The notes: a model not told the origin generated them from the sequence alone. A stretch of 7,742 nucleotides of DNA from Hyphomicrobiaceae bacterium (GCA_021647535.1 JAKIUO010000143.1:1-7742); one strand, 5' to 3'. Counted from the stretch's first letter, positions 1 to 7,350 are shown. Numbers and translations are program-made.

Positions 1-47
1 ATTCCATCGACCGCATCCAGCATGTCCAAAAAGTCCCTGTGTTCCAT
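1..47 (-). CDS. 5' end of an unidentified gene, running off the left edge
   Basis: On the minus strand an ATG at 47-45 opens a frame reading MEHRDFLDMLDAVDG that stays open to the window edge. It is preceded by GGAGGG with a 7-base spacing (on the plus strand the complement CCCTCC at about 55-60), a strong Shine-Dalgarno sequence, which is the main support for a real start. Only 15 codons are visible, too few to recognise a family, and no function is offered. The gene is divergent from the broken polyketide synthase on its right and its start lies only about 80 bases from the first recognisable ketosynthase codon, so its promoter must lie close to, or inside, the junction. Confidence 0.5.
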   Translation of the reverse strand, partial: MEHRDFLDMLDAVDG

Positions 48-125
48 AATTCAGCCCTCCGCTAGTGGCAAGGACAGAATAACCAAAAACTATGACGAAA
101 AACCAACGGCGAACGGATACATAGC

Positions 126-1295
126 CTTGGATTTTCCGCAGCCTCGATGTTGTCTTCATATGGTCAGTGTCGCCCTTTTGACAAGCGTGCGCAGGGCTAT
201 GTGCGTTCTGAAGGGGGAGTTGTGCTGGTGTTGCAACGTGATACCAAAGCGCACAGAAGCCATGCCCGGGTGATTGCCACGGGCAGTAATTCTGACGGGC
301 GTACCAATGGCGTTTCTTTGCCCTCGGCTGAATATCAGGCGCGTTTGCTGGAACAGGTTTATGGCGGGGCTCAGGTGTCCTTGGACGATGTGGCTTTTAT
401 TGAGGCGCATGGCACGGGCACTCGTGTTGGTGATCCAGCGGAGGCCCTGGCGCTGGGCCGCGTGTTGGGGATCGGGCGTTCATCGCCTTTGCCAATTGGC
501 TCGGTTAAATCGAATATTGGCCACCTTGAACCAGCTTCAGGCATCGCTGGGCTGCTCAAAGCCATGTTGGCGCTTGAGCATGATGAGTTACCAAGCTCGC
601 TGCATTTTGATACGCCGAACCCGGATATTGACTTTGCCGGATTAAATCTTGAGGTCAATACCAAGCCACGCCCCTTGCCACGCGGCAGGCGTGCGCGCTT
701 CGCTGGAGTGAGTAATTTTGGCTTTGGTGGTACCAATGCGCATGTTATTATCAGCGATCCGCTTCCCTCTAAAACGGTTTCTAAAAGAAGGGCTTCAAAA
801 GGTCGGAAAAAATCCAAACGGGCAGGCTCGGATGTTTATTTGATGCTGTCAGCGCAATCCTCCAGAGCTTTGCAAAGTCTTGCTGCGCAATATGACGAAC
901 ACCTCAAATCATGTGGCAATAAAGAGCTGGCAGCGGTGGCCAATGCAACAGCCTATCAACGCCAGAAAATGAGCCAGCGTTTGGTTGTGTATGGCAAGAA
1001 AACTCAAGATATTCGTGACAGTCTGGCAGCTTTTGGCAAAAATAATGAAGATCGTTTGACCAATCTGGTGTCTGGCGTTGCTTTGTCGGGTGATCTGAAA
1101 ACGGCACTGGTTTATTCAGGAAATGGAAGTCAATGGGCGGGGATGGGACGAGCCGCTTTTGCTTTCAACAAGCGTTTTACCAAGGTCTTTACGCGGGTCG
1201 ACAAGCGCTTTTCCAAGATCGCCAACTGGTCGTTGATTGAGGTGCTGCACGCAGATAATCTGGCTGAACAGCTTAAAAGCACGCGGATCGCATAA
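126..1295 (+). pseudogene. Type I polyketide synthase remnant, part 1: C-terminal half of KS and start of AT
   Basis: This is the first piece of a disrupted modular polyketide synthase. The KS homology starts in mid-domain at about 129 (GFSAASMLSSYGQCRPFD), followed by GYVRSEGGVVLVL. Both catalytic histidines are present: EAHGTGT (His at 408-410) and KSNIGHLEPASG (His at 522-524). The domain closes with FGFGGTNAHVII at 717-752. The N-terminal half, which would carry the condensing Cys of the TACSSS motif, is absent, and the same frame is closed by TGA at 93-95, so this KS cannot condense. A basic linker (residues KRRASKGRKKSKR) leads to the post-KS linker and the start of an acyltransferase, LVYSGNGSQWAGMGR at 1107-1151. 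The frame then meets TAA at 1293-1295 inside a conserved AT stretch where relatives usually read IAQPLLFA, so a CAA to TAA change is likely. Coding continues in the same frame beyond it. The family assignment is firm; the start is only the edge of homology. Confidence 0.88.
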
Positions 1296-4088
1296 CCCTT
1301 GCTCTTTGCTATTCAGGTGGCGCTGACCGATAGCTTGCGTCATCTGGGATTGCAGATCAGTGTGGTTCTGGGGCATAGCGTTGGTGAGGTGGCTGCGGCC
1401 TGGGCATCAGGAGCCTTGTCGTTAAATCAGGCGGTGCAAGTCATTCATGAGCGTAGCGTGCATCAAGAGCGTGTGCGTGGCAAGGGGTTGATGGTCGCGG
1501 TTATGCAGCCTGCTGCAGAAGCGCGCAAGATATTGGCGGAGGGGAGTTTTCAAGGCGTTGAAGTCTCGGCGGTCAACAGCCATCGCTCGGTCACTCTTTC
1601 TGGCCCGGAAAATGGGATTAAAAGCTTTGTTGCCGTGGCGAAGGGCCATGGGTGGCTTCACAAACTGCTTGATATTGAATATCCGTTTCACAATAAGCTG
1701 ATCGACCCGGTGGAACGCGATCTGGTCATGGCGCTTGACCAGCTTGCTCCACGTGCCGGTCGAGATGGCATAGCATTTATCTCCACGGTCACTGGTAAAG
1801 AAGGTGGCGGCGAGAGGCTTGATGCGCGCTACTGGTGGAATAATGTGCGTGAACCCGTGCACTTTGAAAGGGCCGTGAAATGTGCTGTCAATCAAGGGAT
1901 CAGACTGTTTCTTGAAGTCGGTTCCCAACCCGTTCTGAAAGGTTATTTGCGTGAGATTACCAGCGATCTGCCAAACAGCTGTACCTTGTTTGCAAGCTTG
2001 GCGAGCGATGATGCGACAGATCACGATCCGGTGCGTGCCGTATTTGCAAGAGCATTGGCCTCGGGGGTGAGTGTCCGGCAAGAGCGGGTGTTTGGTGTAG
2101 ACGAAAAAAACGACATGAAGCTACCGCTTTATCCCTGGCAGAATAAGTCTTACAAGAGTGTTCCAACGCGCGAAGCCATTGAATTATTGGCACCACTCAC
2201 CGCGCCGCATCCTTTACTGGGACAGCAGCTACATGGCGATAGCTATGTGTGGCTTAGTCATCTGGATACGGCGCGTTTGCCGTATTTGCAAGACCATAAA
2301 GTCGATGGAAAAGTTATTTTGCCCGGGGCCGGTTTCGCTGAAATGGCGTTGGCGGCGGCCCGGCAATGGCTGAATACCGACCGGGTCGAGCTTCGGGATA
2401 TGGATATTGAAAATGCTCTGAGGCTTGGCGAAGAGGGAGCACGGGAGGTGCGCACGCGTTTGAGCGTCAAAAATGGTACGGTAGTCATTGATAGCCGTGT
2501 CCGCCATAATGATGATGATTGGCTTAAACATGCAGAGTGCCGCGTTAGTGCCATTCCTGGTGATTTGGTGCCAAAGGAGGTGGCTCCAAAATTACGTCAA
2601 GGGCCACCTTTGCCAAATATCGCCCGACTTTATGAGTTGTGCGAGCGTCACGGCTTGCAGTTTGGGCCAAGTTTTCAACGTATGATCCGCTGTGATGAAC
2701 TGGGAGAGGGCGAGCTTGAGGTTGAGCTTGCTGAACGGCTCACCCTGCTTGACCCGGTTGATGGTGAAAGCAGTGCTTATGTGTTACATCCGCTCGATCT
2801 GGATGCCTGCTTTCATGGCCTCAACGTGCTTTATGATCGCCTTGAATCTGAAGCTGGGGCGGATAAGCTCGCTTTTATTCCTGTGCGTTTTGGGGTTTTG
2901 CGCGTCTATCTTGCACAGGTGCCGGTACGGTCTGCCCGCATCCATATTCTGCGTTCCAATGCTCGTGGCGGGCAATGCGACTTTGAGCTGTTTGGGGCTA
3001 ATGGCGAGCTGGTTGCGACCTTGCAGGACGCACGCTTTCGCGCTGCCGCTTTGGTGCAACGCCCTGTGCTTGAGCGTCTAAGCTATTCGATTACGCATGA
3101 AATTCTCCCATATGCAGAGCACCAGGGAGAAACGAGTGCTCCTGACTTTGATAAGATAATATCCTTTGCAAACGCCAAAGTCAGCGAGCCCGGCCGGCGG
3201 CAAGAAGTGGAGAGGCTTTGTGAACAAAGACAAAGTCTGGAATTGGCGGCACGGCGATCAGCTTATGATATTTTACGAGCGATTTGTGATAAAAACGGTG
3301 ATCTCGATATGGAGACCCTGTTCTCTTTACCTTTGAGCGATGCCGGGAATATAGCCAATCTGGATAGCTCTCTTGATGTGGGTGCCCTTGCAGAAATAGA
3401 ACGTGATACGATGGATTTACGTTTGGCGATGGTCTCCAATCTCCTGGCGATTGCCGAGCAGTCTGGCATGGCGAAAGAAAGAGAGGGGCGTTGGCATTTG
3501 CTGGAAGAGCATGAATTGCCAACGCAGGAGCAAGGGTTTTATGCCCGTGGTGAAGGATTGCGCGAGTTGCTCAAAGAGGATCCGCGCTGGATAGCTGATA
3601 TCGTGTTGCTGAACAGGGCAGCGCGTTGGCAGTCAGAGTTTTTAGGTGGGCGGGCGCAAATAGACCCCTCCAGGCGTCAGGCACACCATATATATAGTGG
3701 TTCTTTGCTGGAGCAGATGAGAGGTTCTTCTCCTGTGGCGGGCAGGCATATTGATGAAGTTGCCTGTTTGGCAAGCCAGATCATTGAAAACTGGCCACGT
3801 GGAAAAGCGTTGCGGGTTGTTGAACTTGGCGTTGGCGGTGGGGAACTGACGCGCAAAATTCTGCCTTTGATCTCGGCGCGACATGGGCGTCTGGTGGCGC
3901 TGGACAGTAACAAAACCGCTCTTGCCAGATTGAATATGAGTCTGGGGCAATGTGCCTCTTTCGAGACTGTCGCGCTTGATGAAAATCTTGAAGCGTTTGG
4001 TGAAGCTGGACCATTTGATCTGCTGATTTCGGCTAACCATCTATCCTTTTTACCTTCACCAGAAGCGCTTGTCCCCCGTCTTTCATGA
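1296..4088 (+). pseudogene. Type I polyketide synthase remnant, part 2: AT, DH and first part of C-methyltransferase
   Basis: This piece continues part 1 in the same frame directly after the TAA. The AT carries the nucleophile motif GHSVGE (Ser at 1377-1379), the extender-selecting region reads YPFHNKLIDP, more like malonyl than methylmalonyl types (inference), and it ends with YWWNNVREPVHFERA and FLEVGSQPVL. The dehydratase starts at HPLLG (2208) and has both catalytic motifs: HKVDGKVILP, fitting HxxxGxxxxP (His at 2295-2297), and LDLDACFH (Asp at 2802-2804). After the DH comes about 700 bases of helical linker, then a SAM-dependent methyltransferase fold with motif I VVELGVGGG at 3816-3842 and FDLLISANHLSF near 4014. 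The frame closes at TGA 4086-4088, but homology leaves this frame at about 4066-4080. The order KS-AT-DH-MT resembles highly reducing iterative synthases and the large synthases of Gram-negative bacteria. A TTG at 1299 could in principle restart translation, but it has no Shine-Dalgarno sequence, and a product lacking a KS would not be a working synthase. Confidence 0.9.
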
Positions 4089-4794
4089 TGTCCTTTTTGC
4101 GCCTGTCGAAGGCTGGCTTGACTATAAGATTGACCCAATGTTTCCGACCAACCCTATGAAAAATGCAAGCAGCTGGTGCAAATTGTTGCAACGTCATGGG
4201 TTTGACAGAGTGCAGGCTTTCCCCTTATTGCAAGGGTTTGAATGTGCTAGTCTGCTGGTTGCTTCTTGTGATGGCCCCGGCAGGGTGCCAAGTCTTGCTC
4301 AGGGTGAGCGCATCGCCAGGCCCAAGGGTGAAAAGGCAACCGGACAGCGGATTATTCTGGCAATGTCAGGAGTGCAAACGGATGTGGAATTTGCCAAGGA
4401 GTTGGCCAGGCAATTGGTGAAGCGTACTGATGGTGCGGATAAGCCTGCCACTCTTTTGGTCGATGCTTCGAGCCTGGATGATAGCGGTGCCCATTCGTGG
4501 TCGGCGCATCTGCTGGGGGCCGAGCCGTTGGAACTGGTTTATCTTGTTGCTGATACGAACGGCGAAAACCCAGCACAGGCGCTTGGCGGTCATATCAGAC
4601 AGTTGACGCAAATTTTGCAGGCGCTGGGTCGCTTGAAAAACCTTGCAACTCGCAAGCTTCGCTTGTGGATTGTGGCTCCGGGAGGCGCACGGACCTATCG
4701 ATACCAAAGCGGCGCTTATAGGGACAAATATCAGCTGTCCGTCAGTACAAGAAATGTTCGAGCAGCATGTGAAAGCCAATGTATCCAGCTATAG
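4072..4794 (+). pseudogene. Type I polyketide synthase remnant, part 3: end of methyltransferase and structural KR
   Basis: Coding resumes in another frame with PVFHDVLFAPVEGWLDYKIDP and SSWCKLLQRHGF, the typical end of a polyketide synthase C-methyltransferase. Next is a region resembling the non-catalytic N-terminal half of a ketoreductase: RIILAMSG (about 4345), ELVYLVADT (about 4530), then ILQALGRLKNLATRKLRLWIVAPGGA ending at about 4689, which matches the LWLVTRGA strand of structural KR domains. After 4690 the similarity stops. The remaining codons to TAG 4792-4794 look random, and another frame gives a faint KAALIG near 4710 followed by EMFEQHVKAN before a stop at about 4834. No catalytic KR, ER or ACP follows, so the gene is truncated at the 3' end. 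The join with part 2 lacks the usual PGG-containing strand of the methyltransferase. The ORF's first codon (TTG at 4069) is not a credible start. Confidence 0.8.
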
Positions 4795-4834
4795 CGCAGC
4801 TTGTGTTCACACGAAATCAGAAGCTGCTGAGTAG

Positions 4835-4992
4835 TCTTGTCTTGGGTTTAAAGAACCTCATATTTGACTTGCTGCTTTTCAGGCAATAAGCGACAAAGTA
4901 GGAGATGATATGGACGAGTGCGTTTGCTGGTGAGCGATGGCGTGAAAGACAAGGAAGTTTTGTCTGAACAACAAAGATAGGATGGAGGTCGA
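4835..4992. other. Gap between the pseudogene and the protease gene; no gene supported
   Basis: No RNA gene or clear terminator hairpin is visible here. Two short plus-strand stretches look faintly protein-like: LAAFQAISDKVGDDMDE (about 4867-4918) and, one frame over, GRVRLLVSDGVKDKEVLSEQQR ending in TAG at 4978-4980. Together they could be the decayed 3' end of another coding sequence, perhaps lost along with the polyketide synthase tail, but I do not recognise the family and both pieces are short. The genes on either side converge on this gap. Confidence 0.35.
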
Positions 4993-5856
4993 TTATTTTA
5001 TTGGGAGGCTGTTTTTGTCGGGGCGCAGTCCTTCGCTCAGCTCTGTGCCGGGAACGGTGACGGTTTCAGCGGGAACAAGCAGTTGCCAGTCATGATTGAC
5101 AGGAATGACGCGCAGCAGCCAGTTTTTACCGTAGGTGCGTGCGCCAGAGATGCTGGCTTTGGTATGAACGCGCAGCAATGCAGCGAAAATTTCAGCGCTG
5201 CTGGCCGTTTTGGGGCCGACCAGAAGGTGGATTTTATCAAAGCTATAGTGCGTGGCCGGTGCGGGGAGGGCGATGGCCTTGTTGCCGGTTGTTCCCTTCA
5301 GGTAAAGCGCCTTGGGGACCGCGCCGGTGAAGCTTGCCACCAGTTTCAACATACGATCAAAGCGTCCGCCTTGATTGCCTCGCAGATCAATAATCAGCTC
5401 GCGCATTGCTGCGCCGTTATTGTTTTTACGTGCCATTAGCAAGGCCTGGCTGATTTCTGTACGAGCCTTTCGGCCAAAATGCGCCAGGCTGATATGCAGG
5501 GTTTTTCCATCGTTTCGTGCCTGCCCCATGAGCGATGGCCGATTGCGCACGCGTCTTATTTCATCGGTGTCTGGATGGCGTCGTTTTTCCAGCCGCGCTT
5601 TTGGCCCAAGCTTTCTGGCAATAAGGCGCGCCACACATAAAAGATTACCGGCGCAGCTTTTGCGCAGCACATCGTGCGAAAAATAGGGTCCGTTGGAAAC
5701 GGCATTGACCGCAGCTGTTATGCGGGCCACAGAATCCATGCCCCAGGCTTGTTGTGGCACCAGATTAGTCACCACAACAAGAAAGAGGGTGGATATTCTA
5801 ATGGCAATAGTTGAGAGCGCCGACCATATGGGCGCCCCACGGCTCCTTGCCGACAT
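4993..5856 (-). CDS. Secreted S41-family (C-terminal processing type) serine protease
   Basis: A 287-residue protein that probably works in the periplasm as a peptidase using a Ser-Lys dyad. A hydrophobic segment at residues 12-33 followed by QQAWG suggests a signal peptide cleaved near residue 39. A short helical region holding two cysteines (68 and 74, SCAGNLLC) precedes the protease core. Core motifs are LIIDLRGNQGG (154-164), GPKTASSAEIF (214-224) with Ser219 in the nucleophile position, and TYGK with Lys244 exactly 25 residues on, the spacing found in E. coli Tsp. GTELSEGLRPD (270-280) is the usual family ending. The helper Asp found in Tsp is Val here. I see no PDZ domain, and the protein is shorter than typical Ctp proteases. 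The ATG at 5856 is the only start that keeps the signal peptide; it lies within the propeller gene, giving a 59-base overlap and probable translational coupling. The family is firm; the substrate is unknown. Confidence 0.87.
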   Translation of the reverse strand: MSARSRGAPIWSALSTIAIRISTLFLVVVTNLVPQQAWGMDSVARITAAVNAVSNGPYFSHDVLRKSCAGNLLCVARLIARKLGPKARLEKRRHPDTDEIRRVRNRPSLMGQARNDGKTLHISLAHFGRKARTEISQALLMARKNNNGAAMRELIIDLRGNQGGRFDRMLKLVASFTGAVPKALYLKGTTGNKAIALPAPATHYSFDKIHLLVGPKTASSAEIFAALLRVHTKASISGARTYGKNWLLRVIPVNHDWQLLVPAETVTVPGTELSEGLRPDKNSLPIK

Positions 5857-6970
5857 TTTTCACTTTGCCCAGCAGTTTGCGATAGCGTGTATCAATGATC
5901 GCCACTTCATTGGTGCCAGAGAGCGCGACATAAAGCTTGGTGCCTTGCGGGTTGACGACGGCCGTTTCCGGTGTGCCATTTGGCAGTTTGATTTCGCCGA
6001 TATTTTTCATATTGACGAGATCAAGCATGACAATTTTATTGTCACCGCGTGAGATGACAAAGGCAGTGGTTTCAAACCAGCCGGTGTTCACACCGGTCAT
6101 ATCGGCAGCTCCCTTGAGGCGGGCCACTTCTTTGAAGGGCGCGGTGGTGGAGAATACGGAAACGGTCTTGTCACCATTATTGGGAACGATCATGAAGCGT
6201 CCATCGGCGGTTGTGTAGGCGCGCCATGGTTCATCACCCAGCTTTAATGTGGCGATTTTTTTCTGGGTGCGCAGATCGAGCACAGCCATCACATCACCAT
6301 CACCAAAAGCGGCGAAACCAAGCCGTCCATCGGGGGTGCGTGTCACATTGATTATGCCTTGATGCTCATCACCACCAGCACCGGGCAGGGCAGCAACAGA
6401 GGTGTTTTCGCCAACCGGGATTTCATTGACCACTTTTCCCTTGGCAACATCAATGACCGAGACAAAATTGGCCCCAAGATTGCCGACAAACAACAGCTTG
6501 CCATTGGGGCTGAAGGTCATGTTGTGGGGTTCAAACAGGCCAGTAATGCGCTTGATTTCTTTATCATCTTTCAGAGAAACCAGCGACACGGTGCCTTCGC
6601 CAATATTACCGATTGCAGCCAGTCCGCCACCTGGACCAATCGCCATATGCTCGGGTTCGTGACCAAGGCTGACAGTGCGAACGGTTTTCAGGGTTTTGAG
6701 GTCAATGATTGATATCGTGTTATCATGAGTATTGGAGGCAATCATCTTGCCTAGCGTTTCTGAAACGGCGATCTGATGGGGGGTATTACCGACCTTGACA
6801 CGCGCCACAAGCTTGTCGGTGTCGCTATCGATAATGGCCACATCGGCTGAATTACGATTGGGCACAAATACATAATGATCATAAGGGGCATCAAGAGCAT
6901 AGGCGCTTGTTGCAAGCAGGCAAACCGCAAGGGTGGCAGCTGCAAATCTGGTAAACTGTCTCAAGACCAT
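5798..6970 (-). CDS. Secreted YVTN/YncE-type beta-propeller protein
   Basis: A 390-residue periplasmic protein. Residues 1-25 form a classic signal peptide ending in TSAYA, cleaved before LDAPYDHY. The rest is built from repeats of about 40 residues, each like VAIIDSDTDKLVARVKVG..PHQIAVS...KMIASN, the hallmark of seven-bladed YVTN/lactonase-like propellers. Repeat turns are at PHQI (64), PEHM (106), PHNM (148), EHQGI (202), PWRA (248), TGWFET (296), PETAV (334) and PWGAHM (377). Several carry His or Trp at equivalent places, and the protein ends in NYCH. Such propellers usually act as binding scaffolds or accessory factors; no enzyme motif is visible. The start at 6970 is preferred because it begins the signal peptide and has GAGGAG 10 bases upstream (6981-6986); the in-frame ATG at 7054 would add 28 residues across a hairpin and hide the signal sequence. 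It is the first gene after the cobalamin riboswitch and overlaps the S41 protease gene downstream. Confidence 0.88.
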   Translation of the reverse strand: MVLRQFTRFAAATLAVCLLATSAYALDAPYDHYVFVPNRNSADVAIIDSDTDKLVARVKVGNTPHQIAVSETLGKMIASNTHDNTISIIDLKTLKTVRTVSLGHEPEHMAIGPGGGLAAIGNIGEGTVSLVSLKDDKEIKRITGLFEPHNMTFSPNGKLLFVGNLGANFVSVIDVAKGKVVNEIPVGENTSVAALPGAGGDEHQGIINVTRTPDGRLGFAAFGDGDVMAVLDLRTQKKIATLKLGDEPWRAYTTADGRFMIVPNNGDKTVSVFSTTAPFKEVARLKGAADMTGVNTGWFETTAFVISRGDNKIVMLDLVNMKNIGEIKLPNGTPETAVVNPQGTKLYVALSGTNEVAIIDTRYRKLLGKVKNVGKEPWGAHMVGALNYCH

Positions 6971-6980
6971 ATTAATGGTT

Positions 6981-6986
6981 CTCCTC
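6981..6986 (-). promoter_or_regulatory. Ribosome binding site of the propeller gene
   Basis: GAGGAG on the minus strand, 10 bases before the ATG at 6970. It fixes the start of the propeller and sits directly after the T-run of the terminator-like hairpin, so hairpin formation, or pairing with the CCCTCCC copies further upstream, could affect ribosome access. The latter point is inference. Confidence 0.7.
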
Positions 6987-7021
6987 AAAAAACATAGGCG
7001 CTGATCACGAATGATCAGGCC
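6987..7021 (-). terminator. Terminator-like hairpin in the riboswitch leader, just before the propeller RBS
   Basis: On the minus strand CTGATCA, loop TTCG, TGATCAG form a perfect 7-base-pair stem (7001-7018), extended by GGC/GCC with a one-base bulge to about 10 pairs. Four bases later comes a run of six T (6987-6992). Stem, stable UUCG loop and U-run fit an intrinsic terminator. Its place between the cobalamin aptamer and the first gene makes it a good candidate for the expression platform. The stem is AT-rich in the middle and the U-run is slightly displaced, so it could instead be an RBS-proximal hairpin that controls translation. Confidence 0.6.
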
Positions 7022-7047
7022 GGGAGGGCGAGACGGACTGGGAGGGC
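7022..7047 (-). repeat. Two direct copies of GCCCTCCC in the leader
   Basis: On the minus strand GCCCTCCC occurs twice with a 10-base spacer (plus-strand GGGAGGGC at 7022-7029 and 7040-7047). Both contain CTCC, which can pair with GGAG of the propeller RBS, so they may act as anti-Shine-Dalgarno elements in the leader RNA. The copies are seen directly; the role is inferred and chance is possible in such a short stretch. Confidence 0.4.
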
Positions 7048-7125
7048 AGATCAAGCAGACACCAAGAAGGCCTCCACTTCAATCAACCGAGAACACCCCG
7101 TTCCGGTTCATCGCTCTGGCGATAT

Positions 7126-7162
7126 GCCCAAAATAAATCGGGCGGCCCGAAATAAATCAGGC
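7126..7162 (-). repeat. Tandem 19-base repeat, each unit a small hairpin, right after the aptamer
   Basis: Two units with a 19-base period, plus-strand GCCCAAAATAAATCGGGC (7126-7143) and GCCCGAAATAAATCAGGC (7145-7162), differ at only two of 18 positions. On the transcribed minus strand each folds as a 6-base-pair stem with the loop TTTATT. The differences are tolerated through G-U wobbles, so pairing is kept in both. Between them CGGGC-C-GCCCG can form an alternative stem. They lie immediately downstream of the B12 box. Confidence 0.6.
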
Positions 7163-7165
7163 GGG

Positions 7166-7350
7166 ATGGCAGGTCTCCTGGCTCGCGTCTCATCACTGCT
7201 GTCCAACCTTCCCGGCGCACATGGCCAGTGGTAAAAAGGACAGACAATTCTTCGCTTACAGTTGCGGGGGCAGCCACGGTTTTACACCGCGTTCCCTATT
7301 ATCTCTCACCAATCAATGATGAGTAAACCATCCGTAAAAGTGAACCTATC
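7166..7350 (-). promoter_or_regulatory. Cobalamin riboswitch (long-form, adenosylcobalamin type)
   Basis: Read on the minus strand, the conserved elements appear in the right order: AGGTTCAC at the 5' edge (about 7340-7348), AATAGGGAA (7292-7300), the highly conserved core GCTGCCCCCGCAACTGTAAG (7255-7274), CCACTGG followed by GGGAAGG (7207-7231), and the closing B12 box AGCCAGGAGACCTGCC (7168-7183). AGGT at the 5' edge can pair with ACCT of the box to close P1. Such aptamers bind adenosylcobalamin and usually turn off the downstream gene when the cofactor is plentiful. Orientation and position place the propeller and S41 protease under its control, not the CobC-type gene, which ends upstream. 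The aptamer is near certain from its consensus; that control is repression is known for the family and inferred here. Confidence 0.95.

Noticed and set aside
22..273. An 83-codon plus-strand frame at the left end.
   Set aside because: From about 126 it is a shadow of the KS coding frame, and before that it overlaps the minus-strand gene start and its RBS; its composition is not protein-like.
1299..4088. The second synthase piece as an independent functional gene starting at TTG 1299.
   Set aside because: It begins in the middle of the AT domain without a Shine-Dalgarno sequence, two codons after an in-frame stop, and ends in a broken methyltransferase; it is one part of a disrupted gene.
6971..7054. 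Longer form of the propeller starting at 7054.
   Set aside because: It would add 28 residues before a complete signal peptide and run through the terminator-like hairpin. The ATG at 6970 has a good RBS.
7083..7277. A 64-codon minus-strand open frame across the riboswitch.
   Set aside because: It lies within the conserved aptamer, whose constraint is on RNA structure, and its translation has no protein-like pattern.
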